Shown here: piece after piece, positions 26,142 to 34,272 of the stretch
Layout: each line of letters starts with the position of its first letter
How positions within the stretch are numbered: position 1 is the first letter of the stretch
From: an uncultured Psychroserpens sp.
GTDB lineage: Bacteria; Bacteroidota; Bacteroidia; Flavobacteriales; Flavobacteriaceae
NCBI RefSeq assembly: GCF_947492715.1
Contig: NZ_CANLNS010000005.1
Span: forward strand, 269,283 to 333,282
DNA length: 64,000 bases
Reading direction: 5' to 3'
Program-made: the position numbers and the translations under genes
The notes under the pieces: model-generated
The model's input: the letters and a program-made list of their open reading frames with translations, nothing else
Told to the model about the DNA's origin: nothing
The model's database searches: none

Positions 26142-26588
26142 TTAGCTGATTAACTTCGTAAATGGTTTGAAAATGAAATTTGTTCTAGGCAAATCAACTA
26201 CACTTTCTTTAATTAGTTTTCCGTTTCTGAAAATTTTATAGTTTTGAGTTTTAAATACTATTGAATCACCTGATTTTAATAAATTAACATTACTAAAAAC
26301 TAAATCTGCTTTTTTACCTTTTATTACACCAAGATATTTGTCTAAATTTTTACGTTCATCGTAGTTAGTTATATTAGAGTCATGAATATCAATTGCTATT
26401 ACACCAAAGCCATGACCGTATTTATTTAAAGGTTTAATTTCTTTTATTATACCTGTAAAATTAAGATTGACTTCTTTGTAATATTCTCCGTGTTGATTAG
26501 TGGTGTTTAACCCAATAACTAGAATTGTGATAAACAATAAAACTACTCCAAGAAATTTGAACAAGGCTTTTTTGTTTTCTTTTTTCAT
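26142..26588 (-). CDS. Membrane-anchored hypothetical protein
   Basis: 148 residues. A basic start and one hydrophobic span (about 8-27, LFKFLGVVLLFITILVIGL) anchor a beta-rich outer domain (INLNFTGIIKEIKPLNKYGHGFGVIAIDI-like). No motif or family recognised. Flanked by worn repeats. Confidence 0.5.
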   Translation of the reverse strand: MKKENKKALFKFLGVVLLFITILVIGLNTTNQHGEYYKEVNLNFTGIIKEIKPLNKYGHGFGVIAIDIHDSNITNYDERKNLDKYLGVIKGKKADLVFSNVNLLKSGDSIVFKTQNYKIFRNGKLIKESVVDLPRTNFIFKPFTKLIS

Positions 26589-26654
26589 TTAAATGGTGTA
26601 TTTATCCATTTTATTAGTCATATAATTTGAGGGAATGTTACAGTTTATGATGAA

Positions 26655-26705
26655 TTCAGAAATGTACCACAACATGTTTGTATGAGGTTAGTTATGGGTT
26701 AAATA
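26655..26705 (-). repeat. Collapsed array repeat
   Basis: CACAACATGTTTGTATGAGG resembles the left arm, followed at once by GTTAGTTATGGG. The central part is missing. Weak. Confidence 0.3.
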
Positions 26706-26709
26706 AGTT

Positions 26710-27159
26710 TTATGTAGAAGGTGTCATGTCGAAATAGGCATATGCTAATTCAACCGTTTCAATCAATAGTTCGCTTTCTTGCGATTTTAAATCGGAGAGC
26801 GAATATTTTACAGGATAGCTATTGTAAAATGTCCATTTCATCAATATTTTGCTGTCGTTGTCCATCAATTCTACAGATACATCTTTTGTTTGTATTGCCG
26901 CTCCTAATCCATCATTGAGCGTTTCGGAACACCAGGCAATAAGTTTTGAACCCAATGGAACAATGGCTCTTTTGAGGACTAAGTTTTTACTTGAGTTGGC
27001 AGTTGGTAATCGATATTTGAATCGACTTTCTCCACCATTAGTTATGTCCTTCACGCCAAACTCTTTCGTGATTCCTGATACTTCTTTAAATGCTACATTT
27101 TCGCCTTCAAATGAAAGTGAAAAATAGAATCCAACAGGATATTCGTTGCTATTTTTCAT
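26710..27159 (-). CDS. Phage/eCIS tail-tube-like protein (gp19 family), stand-alone
   Basis: 149 residues matching the T4 gp19-like tube proteins (PF06841) that form the inner tube of contractile tails and extracellular contractile injection systems. It shows the typical YPVGFYFSLSFEGENVAFKEVSGI start, the basic FKYRLPTANSSKNLVLKRAI, WCSETLNDGL in the middle, and MKWTFYNSYPVKYSLSDLKS near the end. No sheath, baseplate, spike or ATPase gene lies nearby. It is either an orphan cargo or tube variant, or a domesticated relative. Confidence 0.8.
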   Translation of the reverse strand: MKNSNEYPVGFYFSLSFEGENVAFKEVSGITKEFGVKDITNGGESRFKYRLPTANSSKNLVLKRAIVPLGSKLIAWCSETLNDGLGAAIQTKDVSVELMDNDSKILMKWTFYNSYPVKYSLSDLKSQESELLIETVELAYAYFDMTPST

Positions 27160-27188
27160 TTTAAATAATTAGTATTGATGTGTTGGTT

Positions 27189-27692
27189 CTATTGTATCAT
27201 TCCGTTAAATGTTTTCGATTCGTTATAAACGGTTATTCCGAAAAGCTGCCACTTCAAAATTCCATTTGCGGTAAATTCGGCTTTCCCATTCGGTTTATAA
27301 TTATCAGTTTCAATAGCGGTGAATTCCCAATCGTAACCGCTAACAAATCCCGTTATAGAACTATTACTCTCTATAGGAATCCATTGGTTTTGTTCAATCG
27401 AATACTTTACGAACATATTTATATCAAAAGTCAGGTTATCTTCGAGTTTTACTTTTTCTATTTTAGAATTATTCTTTTTATTATAATTGTTTGTAATGGT
27501 TATTTGGTTCGTTTTTTCTTCCGAATTAACAGCCGAAATTACTTGGACAATTCCAATGAGCATTACAAATGCCGAAACAACTTTAAATTTAGGGTTAAAA
27601 ATTCGCATACCTTTTCTAATAAATCCAACAACCAGATATAGAAAGTAGAATGCAATGGTTAAATTAACAATGGACCACAGTAAATATATCAT
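27189..27692 (-). CDS. Membrane-anchored hypothetical protein
   Basis: 167 residues with two N-terminal hydrophobic spans (about 2-24 and 38-56). A soluble part rich in Asn/Lys and strands follows (YSIEQNQWIPIESNSSITGFVSG). No family recognised. A worn left-arm-like GGTGTTTGTTTAAG lies upstream near 27715-27730. Confidence 0.45.
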   Translation of the reverse strand: MIYLLWSIVNLTIAFYFLYLVVGFIRKGMRIFNPKFKVVSAFVMLIGIVQVISAVNSEEKTNQITITNNYNKKNNSKIEKVKLEDNLTFDINMFVKYSIEQNQWIPIESNSSITGFVSGYDWEFTAIETDNYKPNGKAEFTANGILKWQLFGITVYNESKTFNGMIQ

Positions 27693-27743
27693 GAGTTTTT
27701 TAAGTTTGTTTATAAGGTGTTTGTTTAAGTTGGGGTCGTTCTG

Positions 27744-28139
27744 CTATTTGAAAGTTTGCGTCTTTAGGAGTTCGCCAGCGTCACTATAGACCTTCCATGT
27801 ACCTTTCTTCTTGCCGTGTTCGAATTGACCTTCGTCCCAGAGTTGACCATTGGCATGGTATCGCTTCCATAGACCATGTTTCTGTTCGTTATCGTTGAAA
27901 CCTCCAATTCCTCGAGGCTCACCAGTTTTGAAGAACCATGTCCACTGACCAACAATCTTTCCGTCCTTGAAGCTACCAGTGGATTGCATCTGGCCATTGT
28001 TGAGAAAATAGGTCCACTTTCCTGATTTCTTTCCGTTGTCGAACTCACCTTGACAAGAGATAAGACCGTTTTTGAAGAACAGTTTAAAAGGTCCATGTTT
28101 AGGATTACCGTTTTCATCGATTCCAGGGATGTCTTTCAT
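27744..28139 (-). CDS. MORN-repeat protein (YwqK antitoxin-like)
   Basis: 131 residues made of about five MORN-type repeats: HGPFKLFFKNGLISCQGEF, KSGKWTYFLNNGQMQSTGSF, VGQWTWFFKTGEPRGIGGF, HGLWKRYHANGQLWDEGQF, KKGTWKVYSDAGELLKTQTF. Cytoplasmic, no signal. The YwqK family is often annotated as an antitoxin or immunity protein, but the role is not proven. No toxin gene is adjacent. Confidence 0.85.
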   Translation of the reverse strand: MKDIPGIDENGNPKHGPFKLFFKNGLISCQGEFDNGKKSGKWTYFLNNGQMQSTGSFKDGKIVGQWTWFFKTGEPRGIGGFNDNEQKHGLWKRYHANGQLWDEGQFEHGKKKGTWKVYSDAGELLKTQTFK

Positions 28140-28160
28140 TGGTATTCTTTTTTATTGGTT

Positions 28161-28312
28161 ACAAGGTGTTCTTGTTATGGTGCGCTATTTTGGTTAGGAA
28201 CTAAGTTAATAAAAGAAAACGAATTAGAGGGAAATTAGTAGGGTTTTGGGAAGGCCAATTCGCTATGTTCGTGTCTCGAGTACACTAGACCAGTCAACTC
28301 GTTATATCGGTT
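28161..28312 (-). repeat. Worn array repeat with intact core
   Basis: Left arm ACAAGGTGTTCTTGTTATGG, core GGAACTAAGTTAATAAAAG (TAACTTAG, minus) then AAACGAATTAGAGGG, an AGTAGGGTTTTGGG centre, and right arm CGTTATATCGGTTGTAAGG. Confidence 0.6.
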
Positions 28313-28325
28313 GTAAGGCGCTGTT

Positions 28326-28493
28326 TTATTTCCACTCTTTAATAAACGTTCCTTTATTATATTTTTTTGAACCTACGGTAAGCCCTCCGTTAATTATTCC
28401 AGTATTATATTCCTCTTGATCCTTTATAGTGTTTTTTGGATACAAATAAAAAATACCTTCAAGTTTTTTTGTTTCGGAATTCCAGAATATCAT
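28326..28493 (-). CDS. Small ORF in frame after the 89-residue gene
   Basis: 55 codons from an ATG at 28493 (MIFWNSETKKLEG...FIKEWK). It is in the same frame as the gene at 28518-28787, separated only by that gene's TGA and eight sense codons. The composition looks coding. It may be a separate small protein or the C-terminal part of one gene split by a stop. No family recognised. Confidence 0.4.
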   Translation of the reverse strand: MIFWNSETKKLEGIFYLYPKNTIKDQEEYNTGIINGGLTVGSKKYNKGTFIKEWK

Positions 28494-28517
28494 GAATTGT
28501 TTGAATTCAGTTCTGAC

Positions 28518-28787
28518 TCAATTTAATTTTAATTTTTTTGCGGAACAAGATTCTAACTCATCTATTGTTTTCTTCCAATTGGCTAGAACATCTTCTTCGA
28601 ACTTATCTCGGTTTAAGTCCATTGCTGTTTTTAATCTAAGACGATAAAGACTAGTAAGTTCTTTTTTCTCCTGTTCAAATCCAGAATGAAATAATACTTG
28701 CCTGTTTTGAATTTCATTCAAACATTCCTGAGCTAAATTATTTTCCTTTTCTAATTTTAGATTATTTAATACCTCTTCAAATTCCAT
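28518..28787 (-). CDS. Helical hypothetical protein, possibly truncated
   Basis: 89 residues, highly charged and helical (LNNLKLEKENNLAQECLNEI, ELTSLYRLRLKTAMDLNRD), probably coiled coil. No signal peptide. The frame continues after the TGA for 63 more codons, ending at 28326. The product may therefore be an N-terminal fragment of a longer ancestral protein. Confidence 0.45.
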   Translation of the reverse strand: MEFEEVLNNLKLEKENNLAQECLNEIQNRQVLFHSGFEQEKKELTSLYRLRLKTAMDLNRDKFEEDVLANWKKTIDELESCSAKKLKLN

Positions 28788-28815
28788 CTTTAAATTAATA
28801 TCGACCTTACTGTGC

Positions 28816-29631
28816 TTAATTACTTCTTTCGTATGTGTATTTTATTTGCGCTAGTAGCTTTCCTTTTTTTGAAAAATATTCAATTTTTTCAATAAGTCCG
28901 TTTTCTAATTTTGTTTCGATTCTTTCACCTCCTTTTTCTAAAACAAGTTTTATACCAGAGAGATAGCCCACATTATCTTTAAGGATTTTCCAAATATTCT
29001 TGTTTCCATCTTTACATTTAATAGACACTAGTTTATTTCTGTTTCCTCTTTTTTTCATACAATTTCCACTTTTTTCATAAGTATATGATTGGCTCGAAAA
29101 TAAATTACCGTTTTTGTCATACTGCTCTTTTGATGTAAGCATATGACCTTGATTATAATTCCATTTATGACTCACGATTTTTTTCCCATTTCTCACTCGG
29201 TAAAGAATACTGTCATTCAAATTTTTATCTCTAATCCAAACTTGTTCAACTAGGGTGTCATTCTTGGAGCTTATTTGCATCCTTCTTATAGAGCGTTTTT
29301 CTTTGTTTTTTATGGTAACGATAGTATACTTTAATTTACCGTCTTTATCACGCATTTCCCCATATTCCGTCATTCCGTCATCAGAAAACTTGTATTTTGT
29401 TTCTTCAACTAATGAGTCGTTTAAATCATACTCTCGAAATGATATTGTATTTCCAAATTCATCCAATTGATCAACAAGATAAGTTTGTTTTATAAGTGAG
29501 TCATTTTTGTATTCAAATCCTTGAATTATTCTCTTTGTAATACCATTTTTTATTAAAATCTCTTGCTCATTAACTTGAGCATAAAGATTTGAAAATGATA
29601 GTATAGTTATTAAAATTATTAGGTATCTCAT
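28816..29631 (-). CDS. Secreted repeat protein (RHS/YD-like strands)
   Basis: 271 residues from the ATG at MRYLIILITIL. The open frame extends to 29667, into the repeat. Signal peptide ends near NLYAQ. The body is a series of short strand pairs such as YDKNGNLFSSQSYTYEKSG and YFSKKGKLLAQIKYTYE, the loose YD/MORN-like pattern seen in Bacteroidota surface proteins. Function unknown. Confidence 0.55.
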   Translation of the reverse strand: MRYLIILITILSFSNLYAQVNEQEILIKNGITKRIIQGFEYKNDSLIKQTYLVDQLDEFGNTISFREYDLNDSLVEETKYKFSDDGMTEYGEMRDKDGKLKYTIVTIKNKEKRSIRRMQISSKNDTLVEQVWIRDKNLNDSILYRVRNGKKIVSHKWNYNQGHMLTSKEQYDKNGNLFSSQSYTYEKSGNCMKKRGNRNKLVSIKCKDGNKNIWKILKDNVGYLSGIKLVLEKGGERIETKLENGLIEKIEYFSKKGKLLAQIKYTYERSN

Positions 29632-29641
29632 AATTAAATGC

Positions 29642-29792
29642 GAGGTGTTTGTGTATGGTTGATGCATTGGTAGTAACTAATTTAGCGAAAGGAAAAGAGC
29701 CACAGGGAAATCTGTAGGATTTTGCTAATATCAGTTTGTTAAGCTCGTGTTCGATTACATATGGCATAAGCTGTTAACTATACACCTTGCTA
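29642..29792 (-). repeat. Worn array repeat
   Basis: Left arm GAGGTGTTTGTGTATGGTTG, core AGTAACTAATTTAGCGAAAGG (TAAATTAG, minus), centre AAATCTGTAGGATTTTGC, right arm AACTATACACCTTGC. Confidence 0.6.
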
Positions 29793-29802
29793 TATACTAA
29801 TT

Positions 29803-30444
29803 TTAATCAATATTAGGCTGAGGTGTTAACCTTAAGTATGGTTTAACTTCAGTATGTCCTTTTGGAAATAAGCTAGGAATATCTTCATTAGAAACAGAAG
29901 GAACAATAACACATTCATCGCCATTATTCCAATTTGCAGGTGTCGCAACTTTATGATAAGCTGTTAACTGTAAAGAATCTATAACTCTTAGTAATTCATC
30001 AAAATTTCTGCCTGTTGAAGCGGGATAGGTGATAGTTAATTTCACCTTTTTATCACTACCTATAACAAAAACAGATCTGACCGTCAATTTACTATCAGCA
30101 TTAGGATGAATCATATCATATAGCATAGCTACTTTTCTATCCTCATCTGCAATTATTGGAAAGTTTACAATTGTATTTTGTGTTTCATTAATATCATTAA
30201 TCCAGCCATTATGCGACTTTAAACCATCTACACTCAATGCAGCTACCTTTACATTTCTTCTGTCAAATTCAGTTTTATATTTAGCAACTGTTCCCAGTTC
30301 GGTGGTACAAACAGGAGTATAATCTGCTGGATGTGAAAATAAAATGCCCCAACTATCTCCAAGCCAATTATGAAAATTTAATTCCCCTTCTGTTGATTGT
30401 GCTGTAAAGTTTGGTGCTTCATCACCTAATCTAATTGCTCCCAT
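29803..30444 (-). CDS. 1-Cys peroxiredoxin (Prx6 type)
   Basis: 213 residues, full length for the Prx6/AhpC-TSA plus C-terminal 1-cysPrx domain layout. The active site is HPADYTPVCTTE with peroxidatic Cys46 and His38. No resolving Cys of 2-Cys enzymes is seen. The Arg of the SVFVIG strand region and a C-terminal dimer arm (DIPSLFPKGHTEVKPYLRLTPQP) are present. Reduces hydrogen peroxide and organic or lipid peroxides in the cytoplasm. A metabolic-type gene between array repeats. Confidence 0.95.
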   Translation of the reverse strand: MGAIRLGDEAPNFTAQSTEGELNFHNWLGDSWGILFSHPADYTPVCTTELGTVAKYKTEFDRRNVKVAALSVDGLKSHNGWINDINETQNTIVNFPIIADEDRKVAMLYDMIHPNADSKLTVRSVFVIGSDKKVKLTITYPASTGRNFDELLRVIDSLQLTAYHKVATPANWNNGDECVIVPSVSNEDIPSLFPKGHTEVKPYLRLTPQPNID

Positions 30445-30495
30445 GATTTTTAAATTTTAAATATTAATAAATGTGTTGCTTTAATTTTTGCATAT

Positions 30496-30643
30496 AACGT
30501 GTAGGTTTATGGTTCGTTATGTTGGCAAGGTCTAAGATAGTAAAAGGGAATGAATCAACGCGGAAATCTGTATGATTTTGTTAGCACAGTTTGCCTCGCT
30601 CGTATTAGAGTACACACAGACCAAGTAATTGGTTATATTCGTT
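30496..30643 (-). repeat. Array repeat, type A variant
   Basis: Left end CATATAACGTGTAGGTTTATG, core GGTCTAAGATAGTAAAAGGG (TATCTTAG, minus), an extra TTTGCCTCGCTCGTATT segment, right arm GGTTATATTCGTTGTGAGG. One GTT of the usual right end is missing. Confidence 0.6.
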
Positions 30644-30657
30644 GTGAGGTAGTGTTA

Positions 30658-31272
30658 TTAATTTTCGAGATTTGATAAAACAGCATAGCAATAGGAGTCA
30701 TGTTCACCTACTAAAATATAGAATTCATCATTCATGTTAATTTTATTGAATGTATTTTGTTTGTATAGCTCATAGAAAACCTCATGAATAGCAATAAATC
30801 CTTTTAATCTATAGCAGTGAGCCAATTTGTAATCGTCTATTGATTCGTCATTAATAATCTCAACATAAGGGTTAAAGAAATCAAGTGTAATTCCTTCATC
30901 TTGTTCTAATCCATCTGCAAAATCATAACTACATCCCATATCAACATCCACGTCATTTACATCTCTTTCTTCCCATTCAATAATGCCGTAAGCGTAAGCC
31001 TCTAAATTTAGTTGATTAGGTATGTAATGTTCTAATAAAATTGCATCTAATTTTTGTTCAGGGTTTATTCCGTTTTCAACATTTGTCCAAACAGAGGATA
31101 GTTTCCTATGTATCTCTTCTTTTAATTTAACTTTATAAGACTCAAAATCAAAGCTCATGAGTTTATCATAACCAATTTGTAGCTTCACATCAATATCAGA
31201 AGACTTAAATTCAGATATTGCATTTTCTAGTTCAATTTTAAGTTGAGTTTTTATATCACTATTTTTTAGCAT
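30658..31272 (-). CDS. Hypothetical protein, acidic
   Basis: 204 residues, cytoplasmic, acidic. Text such as WEERDVNDVDVDMGCSYDFADGLEQDEG and YDKLMSFDFESYKVKLKEEIHRK is similar in style to polymorphic-toxin immunity proteins, which is an impression only. No family recognised. One-gene cassette. Confidence 0.5.
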   Translation of the reverse strand: MLKNSDIKTQLKIELENAISEFKSSDIDVKLQIGYDKLMSFDFESYKVKLKEEIHRKLSSVWTNVENGINPEQKLDAILLEHYIPNQLNLEAYAYGIIEWEERDVNDVDVDMGCSYDFADGLEQDEGITLDFFNPYVEIINDESIDDYKLAHCYRLKGFIAIHEVFYELYKQNTFNKINMNDEFYILVGEHDSYCYAVLSNLEN

Positions 31273-31293
31273 TGTAGTCTGGTTTAATCGTCT

Positions 31294-31433
31294 AACGTTT
31301 ATGTATGACTTGTTAGAACTAAATTAGTAAAAGAAAACGAACCACAAGGAAATTTGTAGGATTTTGCTAATGCCAGTTCGCTTCGCTCGTGTATGAGTAC
31401 AAGCTGAACGAATAATTAACAATACACGTTGTT
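31294..31433 (-). repeat. attC-like array repeat, type A plus extra segment
   Basis: Left end CGTCTAACG. Core AGAACTAAATTAGTAAAAG (TAATTTAG, minus). Centre AAATTTGTAGGATTTTG. Extra CAGTTCGCTTCGCTCGTG segment. Right arm AATACACGTTGTTGTAAGC. Confidence 0.7.
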
Positions 31434-31446
31434 GTAAGCTGGCTAT

Positions 31447-32544
31447 TTACAGTTCTAATTTTTCAAATGACTCTCCATTATATTTATAAACTCCAGCGTT
31501 ATGTGTTCCGAGCCATAGAACATCTTGGTTGTCTTTATATATTGAAAATAGTAAAACATCAGTTTCGCCATCTTTAATTGGATAATGAATTAGTTCAGTG
31601 CCATTACTTCTCCATACACCATTATCGTATGTTACCATCCACAAGTTTCCATCATTATCTATAGTCATCGACATAGAATACAAACTTTCTAATTCTTTAC
31701 TTTTTACTCCTAACTCTCGTTGATAATTTATTGATTTGAGCTCATTAGACTTAGTGTCATCCAGTAATATTTTGTATTTATATTTCGGATTACAAATCCA
31801 GATATATCCATCTCTGTCTTCAATAATTGAACGAATCCCGAAAGAACCGCCTTCAGGAGTTTCTGTTAAATGTTTTTCATACATCCAACGAATTTCCTTT
31901 CCATCATATTGATAAACGCCTAAATTAGAAGTGCCAAACCACATATTTCCTTTAGAGTCTTTATAGATATAATAAACACCATAAGGATTGTAACTAGCAT
32001 TAGGATTAATGGAAATGAATTCGTTCTCTACTTCATTTTTTGGAAATTTTAAATGATATAAATACTTTCCATCAAATCGATATGGTCCGTTATTATTCCA
32101 TCCAATTCTAAACCATAAATCGTACGGTTCTAATTTCCATTCATTTTCTACAGAATTATCTTCTACTATCTCTAAAGTTGTAAATTTTTGCCCATCAAAT
32201 TTGCTCACTCCTTCTGCTGTGTCGAAGTAGATGTTTCCAAATCTGTCTTCTTGAATTCCCCAAATATTACTTTCAATAAGTCCATCTTTATCAGTAAAAA
32301 GAACTAGACTTTCCCCATCATATTTATAAGCTCCTTTATCATTACCTCCAAACCAAATATTATTATTAGAATCTTGGAAGATTAGTAATATTTTTTGGTC
32401 GAGCTTAGAAACAGTTTCACCAAGTTCAATAACTTTTTCAGGCGTATCTAAATTTTTAGATTTATTCTGTCCGTTGCATGTAAATAATGTTGTTAAAATT
32501 CCAAAAATTAGAACAACTTTAATAGTTAGTATTTTTAAGTTCAT
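31447..32544 (-). CDS. Two-component-regulator-propeller lipoprotein
   Basis: 365 residues with a lipobox (TTLFTC). Repeated Reg_prop blades follow: ILLIFQDSNNNIWFGGNDKGAYKYDG, IWGIQEDRFGNIYFDTAEGVSKFDG, YYIYKDSKGNMWFGTSNLGVYQYDG and LFSIYKDNQDVLWLGTHNAGVYKYNG. This propeller is normally the periplasmic sensor of hybrid two-component systems. Here it is a free lipoprotein with no kinase. A second stand-alone propeller is at 54314. One-gene cassette. Confidence 0.9.
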   Translation of the reverse strand: MNLKILTIKVVLIFGILTTLFTCNGQNKSKNLDTPEKVIELGETVSKLDQKILLIFQDSNNNIWFGGNDKGAYKYDGESLVLFTDKDGLIESNIWGIQEDRFGNIYFDTAEGVSKFDGQKFTTLEIVEDNSVENEWKLEPYDLWFRIGWNNNGPYRFDGKYLYHLKFPKNEVENEFISINPNASYNPYGVYYIYKDSKGNMWFGTSNLGVYQYDGKEIRWMYEKHLTETPEGGSFGIRSIIEDRDGYIWICNPKYKYKILLDDTKSNELKSINYQRELGVKSKELESLYSMSMTIDNDGNLWMVTYDNGVWRSNGTELIHYPIKDGETDVLLFSIYKDNQDVLWLGTHNAGVYKYNGESFEKLEL

Positions 32545-32582
32545 TCTATTTTTTGTTTGTTCTGGATTTTTAGCTTGATAAC

Positions 32583-32708
32583 AACGTGTTCGTGTAGGAT
32601 TATGTTACGGAAAAGAACGTGCGTTATTTTCTGCTAGATTTGATTTTTATTAAAAGTAGGAATTTTTCTTGTGCTTAGCCAACTTAGCAATGAATTATAC
32701 ATGTTGTT
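32583..32708 (-). repeat. attC-like array repeat, type E
   Basis: Left arm AACAACGTGTTCGTGTAGG. The centre differs (ATTAAAAGTAGGAATTTTTC) and resembles the site at 48577. Right arm AATTATACATGTTGTTGTACAA. The TAnnTTAG core of type A is absent. Confidence 0.65.
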
Positions 32709-32721
32709 GTACAACGTTTTT

Positions 32722-33186
32722 TTATGTTTGTCGTTTCCAAGTCGATTCAAAATTCCAACAAGATTTGTCAATATTTTCAGGAAATTCTCCATTGTGAATT
32801 ACTTTATAGGTATTCAAGTCAACACTCCATGAGAGCGTTTGTAATTCAGAGTATTCAGTTTGAAAATGAACTTTTGATTCCAGCCATATTAATTCAGATA
32901 ATAGTTTTTCGTATTTAGCAATCCATTCGTCCAATTCATATTCAACCGATTTTAGATTTGCACCGAAGTGGATAATTCTACCAGAATACTCCAAATTCGC
33001 ACGAGGAATTTCGTGACTTGAGTTATGGGTTATAGAAAACATTTCATAGGAAAGTGGTGGCCACTCATCTGCTTTATTTAACTGTTTTATTACTTCATGA
33101 TTATGTTTTTTGACTTTATTTTGAACAGGACTTTTCCAAAAATCCATTTCCTCAATATAACCATATAAAGTGGTTCTCATTCCCAT
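32722..33186 (-). CDS. Hypothetical cytoplasmic protein
   Basis: 154 residues starting MGMRTTLYGYIEEMDFWKSP, without signal or membrane span. A helical middle (YELDEWIAKYEKLLSELIWLES) lies between aromatic, strand-rich ends. The style resembles small immunity proteins, but no family is recognised. The cassette ends GTTGTACAACG and TGGTGTACAAT are complementary. Confidence 0.5.
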   Translation of the reverse strand: MGMRTTLYGYIEEMDFWKSPVQNKVKKHNHEVIKQLNKADEWPPLSYEMFSITHNSSHEIPRANLEYSGRIIHFGANLKSVEYELDEWIAKYEKLLSELIWLESKVHFQTEYSELQTLSWSVDLNTYKVIHNGEFPENIDKSCWNFESTWKRQT

Positions 33187-33224
33187 AATTATTTGTCTTC
33201 GTTCATTTTTGTTAAATGGTGTAC

Positions 33225-33349
33225 AATGCGTTGGTGTATGATTTCGTTGCGTATTTCTAGCAACTAATTTAGCAAATACAAACCGAATAGAAAATCCGCG
33301 AGGATTTTCGTAAGTAGGCGAGTACTAGCAATGAATTATACACGTTGTT
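33225..33349 (-). repeat. attC-like array repeat, type C
   Basis: Left GTACAATGCGTTGGTGTATG. Inner TTCGTTGCG pairs with right GCAATGAA. Core CAACTAATTTAGCAAATAC (TAAATTAG, minus). Centre AAATCCGCGAGGATTTTCG. Right ATACACGTTGTTAGGTG. Confidence 0.72.
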
Positions 33350-33363
33350 AGGTGTAGTTTTTT

Positions 33364-33831
33364 TCAATCGAGTTCTTTTATTTTACTTTCTATTAAAAGT
33401 CTAAATTTTCTCAATTCGGTCGGTAGGTTTTCAGTTTCTATTTCATAATCATCAATTGTAATTTCTTTCTTTAGAATTCCATCACATATTTCCACTATCA
33501 GTTTATCCTCGTTTTTATTTCCAGTGGTATAAAATCCGTTTAGATTTTCATCAAGCATGTCATTTGGTACTTGGTTAATTAAATCTTTTATAAGTTCAAA
33601 TTTTTCTTGAGACATTAATTCACCGACGAACGTGTATCCATTTTTGGTATGTCTTTCATTGTGCCACAACTCTCTTTTATCTACTAATAATTCCGAACGC
33701 GTTAGTTTGTAAATTTCATAAGTGCCATAGTTATCACTGAAGAATCTTCCGAAAACAAGATATTCTAAATTTTCAAGATTAGTTTTCTTTGTCTTCTTAA
33801 AGAATCTATTTAACCATTTAAACATATTCAA
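33364..33831 (-). CDS. Hypothetical cytoplasmic protein
   Basis: 155 residues with a basic start (MNMFKWLNRFFKKTKKTN). An alpha/beta body follows (YLVFGRFFSDNYGTYEIYKL, FELIKDLINQVPNDMLDE). No family recognised. It lies 17 bp after a DUF4288 gene on the same strand. The two share one cassette, whose ends GTTAGGTGTAG and TTGTAGCTAAC are largely complementary. Confidence 0.5.
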   Translation of the reverse strand: MNMFKWLNRFFKKTKKTNLENLEYLVFGRFFSDNYGTYEIYKLTRSELLVDKRELWHNERHTKNGYTFVGELMSQEKFELIKDLINQVPNDMLDENLNGFYTTGNKNEDKLIVEICDGILKKEITIDDYEIETENLPTELRKFRLLIESKIKELD

Positions 33832-33848
33832 AGTTTGTTCAATTAAAA

Positions 33849-34244
33849 TTACATTGGTTTAAAATTCTTTAATAACTCTTTCTTATCAAAAACTAATCGA
33901 TTGGTTCTCCGATCAGATATAAATCCGTAATCTCTCCACATTAGTTCGGTTCCGTCCTCAATATTTTCTTCATAAATTGGTAAAAGTTCTCCAATTCCGA
34001 CAAAAATCCATTCCATTTCCAATTTGTCAGTATTAGTGAATTTGTATTCAGCTTCTTTTCCGAGTTTTACAGCTTTATCGAATGCCCTTTCAGGAGAATT
34101 AGCTTTAATCAGGTGATGGTTTCCCCAAGTCGTAACTCTCCTTAAATCTTGCTTTTCATTGCGATCAACTGGCTCGCATTTTTCGATAATCTCAACGATG
34201 TACCAGTTACCTTTTTCGTTCGATATTTTTTCTTGGGATTTCAT
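33849..34244 (-). CDS. DUF4288-like protein
   Basis: 131 residues with the DUF4288 pattern: NWYIVEIIEKCEPV, TWGNHHLIKANSPERAFDKAVKLGKEAE, then EWIFVGIGELLPIYEE and a C-terminal strand region. Cytoplasmic, of unknown function. First gene of a two-gene cassette. Confidence 0.75.
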   Translation of the reverse strand: MKSQEKISNEKGNWYIVEIIEKCEPVDRNEKQDLRRVTTWGNHHLIKANSPERAFDKAVKLGKEAEYKFTNTDKLEMEWIFVGIGELLPIYEENIEDGTELMWRDYGFISDRRTNRLVFDKKELLKNFKPM

Positions 34245-34272
34245 TTTTTTAAATTGTAGCTAACGTTTTTTT
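34245..34272. other. Cassette junction without an attC-like repeat
   Basis: TTGTAGCTAACGTTTTTTTT joins the upstream end of one cassette straight to the gene-downstream end of the next. The roughly 120-bp palindrome normally found between AAC and GTT is missing. A deletion of the site, perhaps between short repeats, is the simplest reading. Confidence 0.5.

Noticed and set aside
27180..27641. 153-residue plus-strand ORF
   Set aside because: It is antisense to the gene at 27189-27692 and has low-complexity Phe/Ile/Asn text typical of AT-rich shadows.
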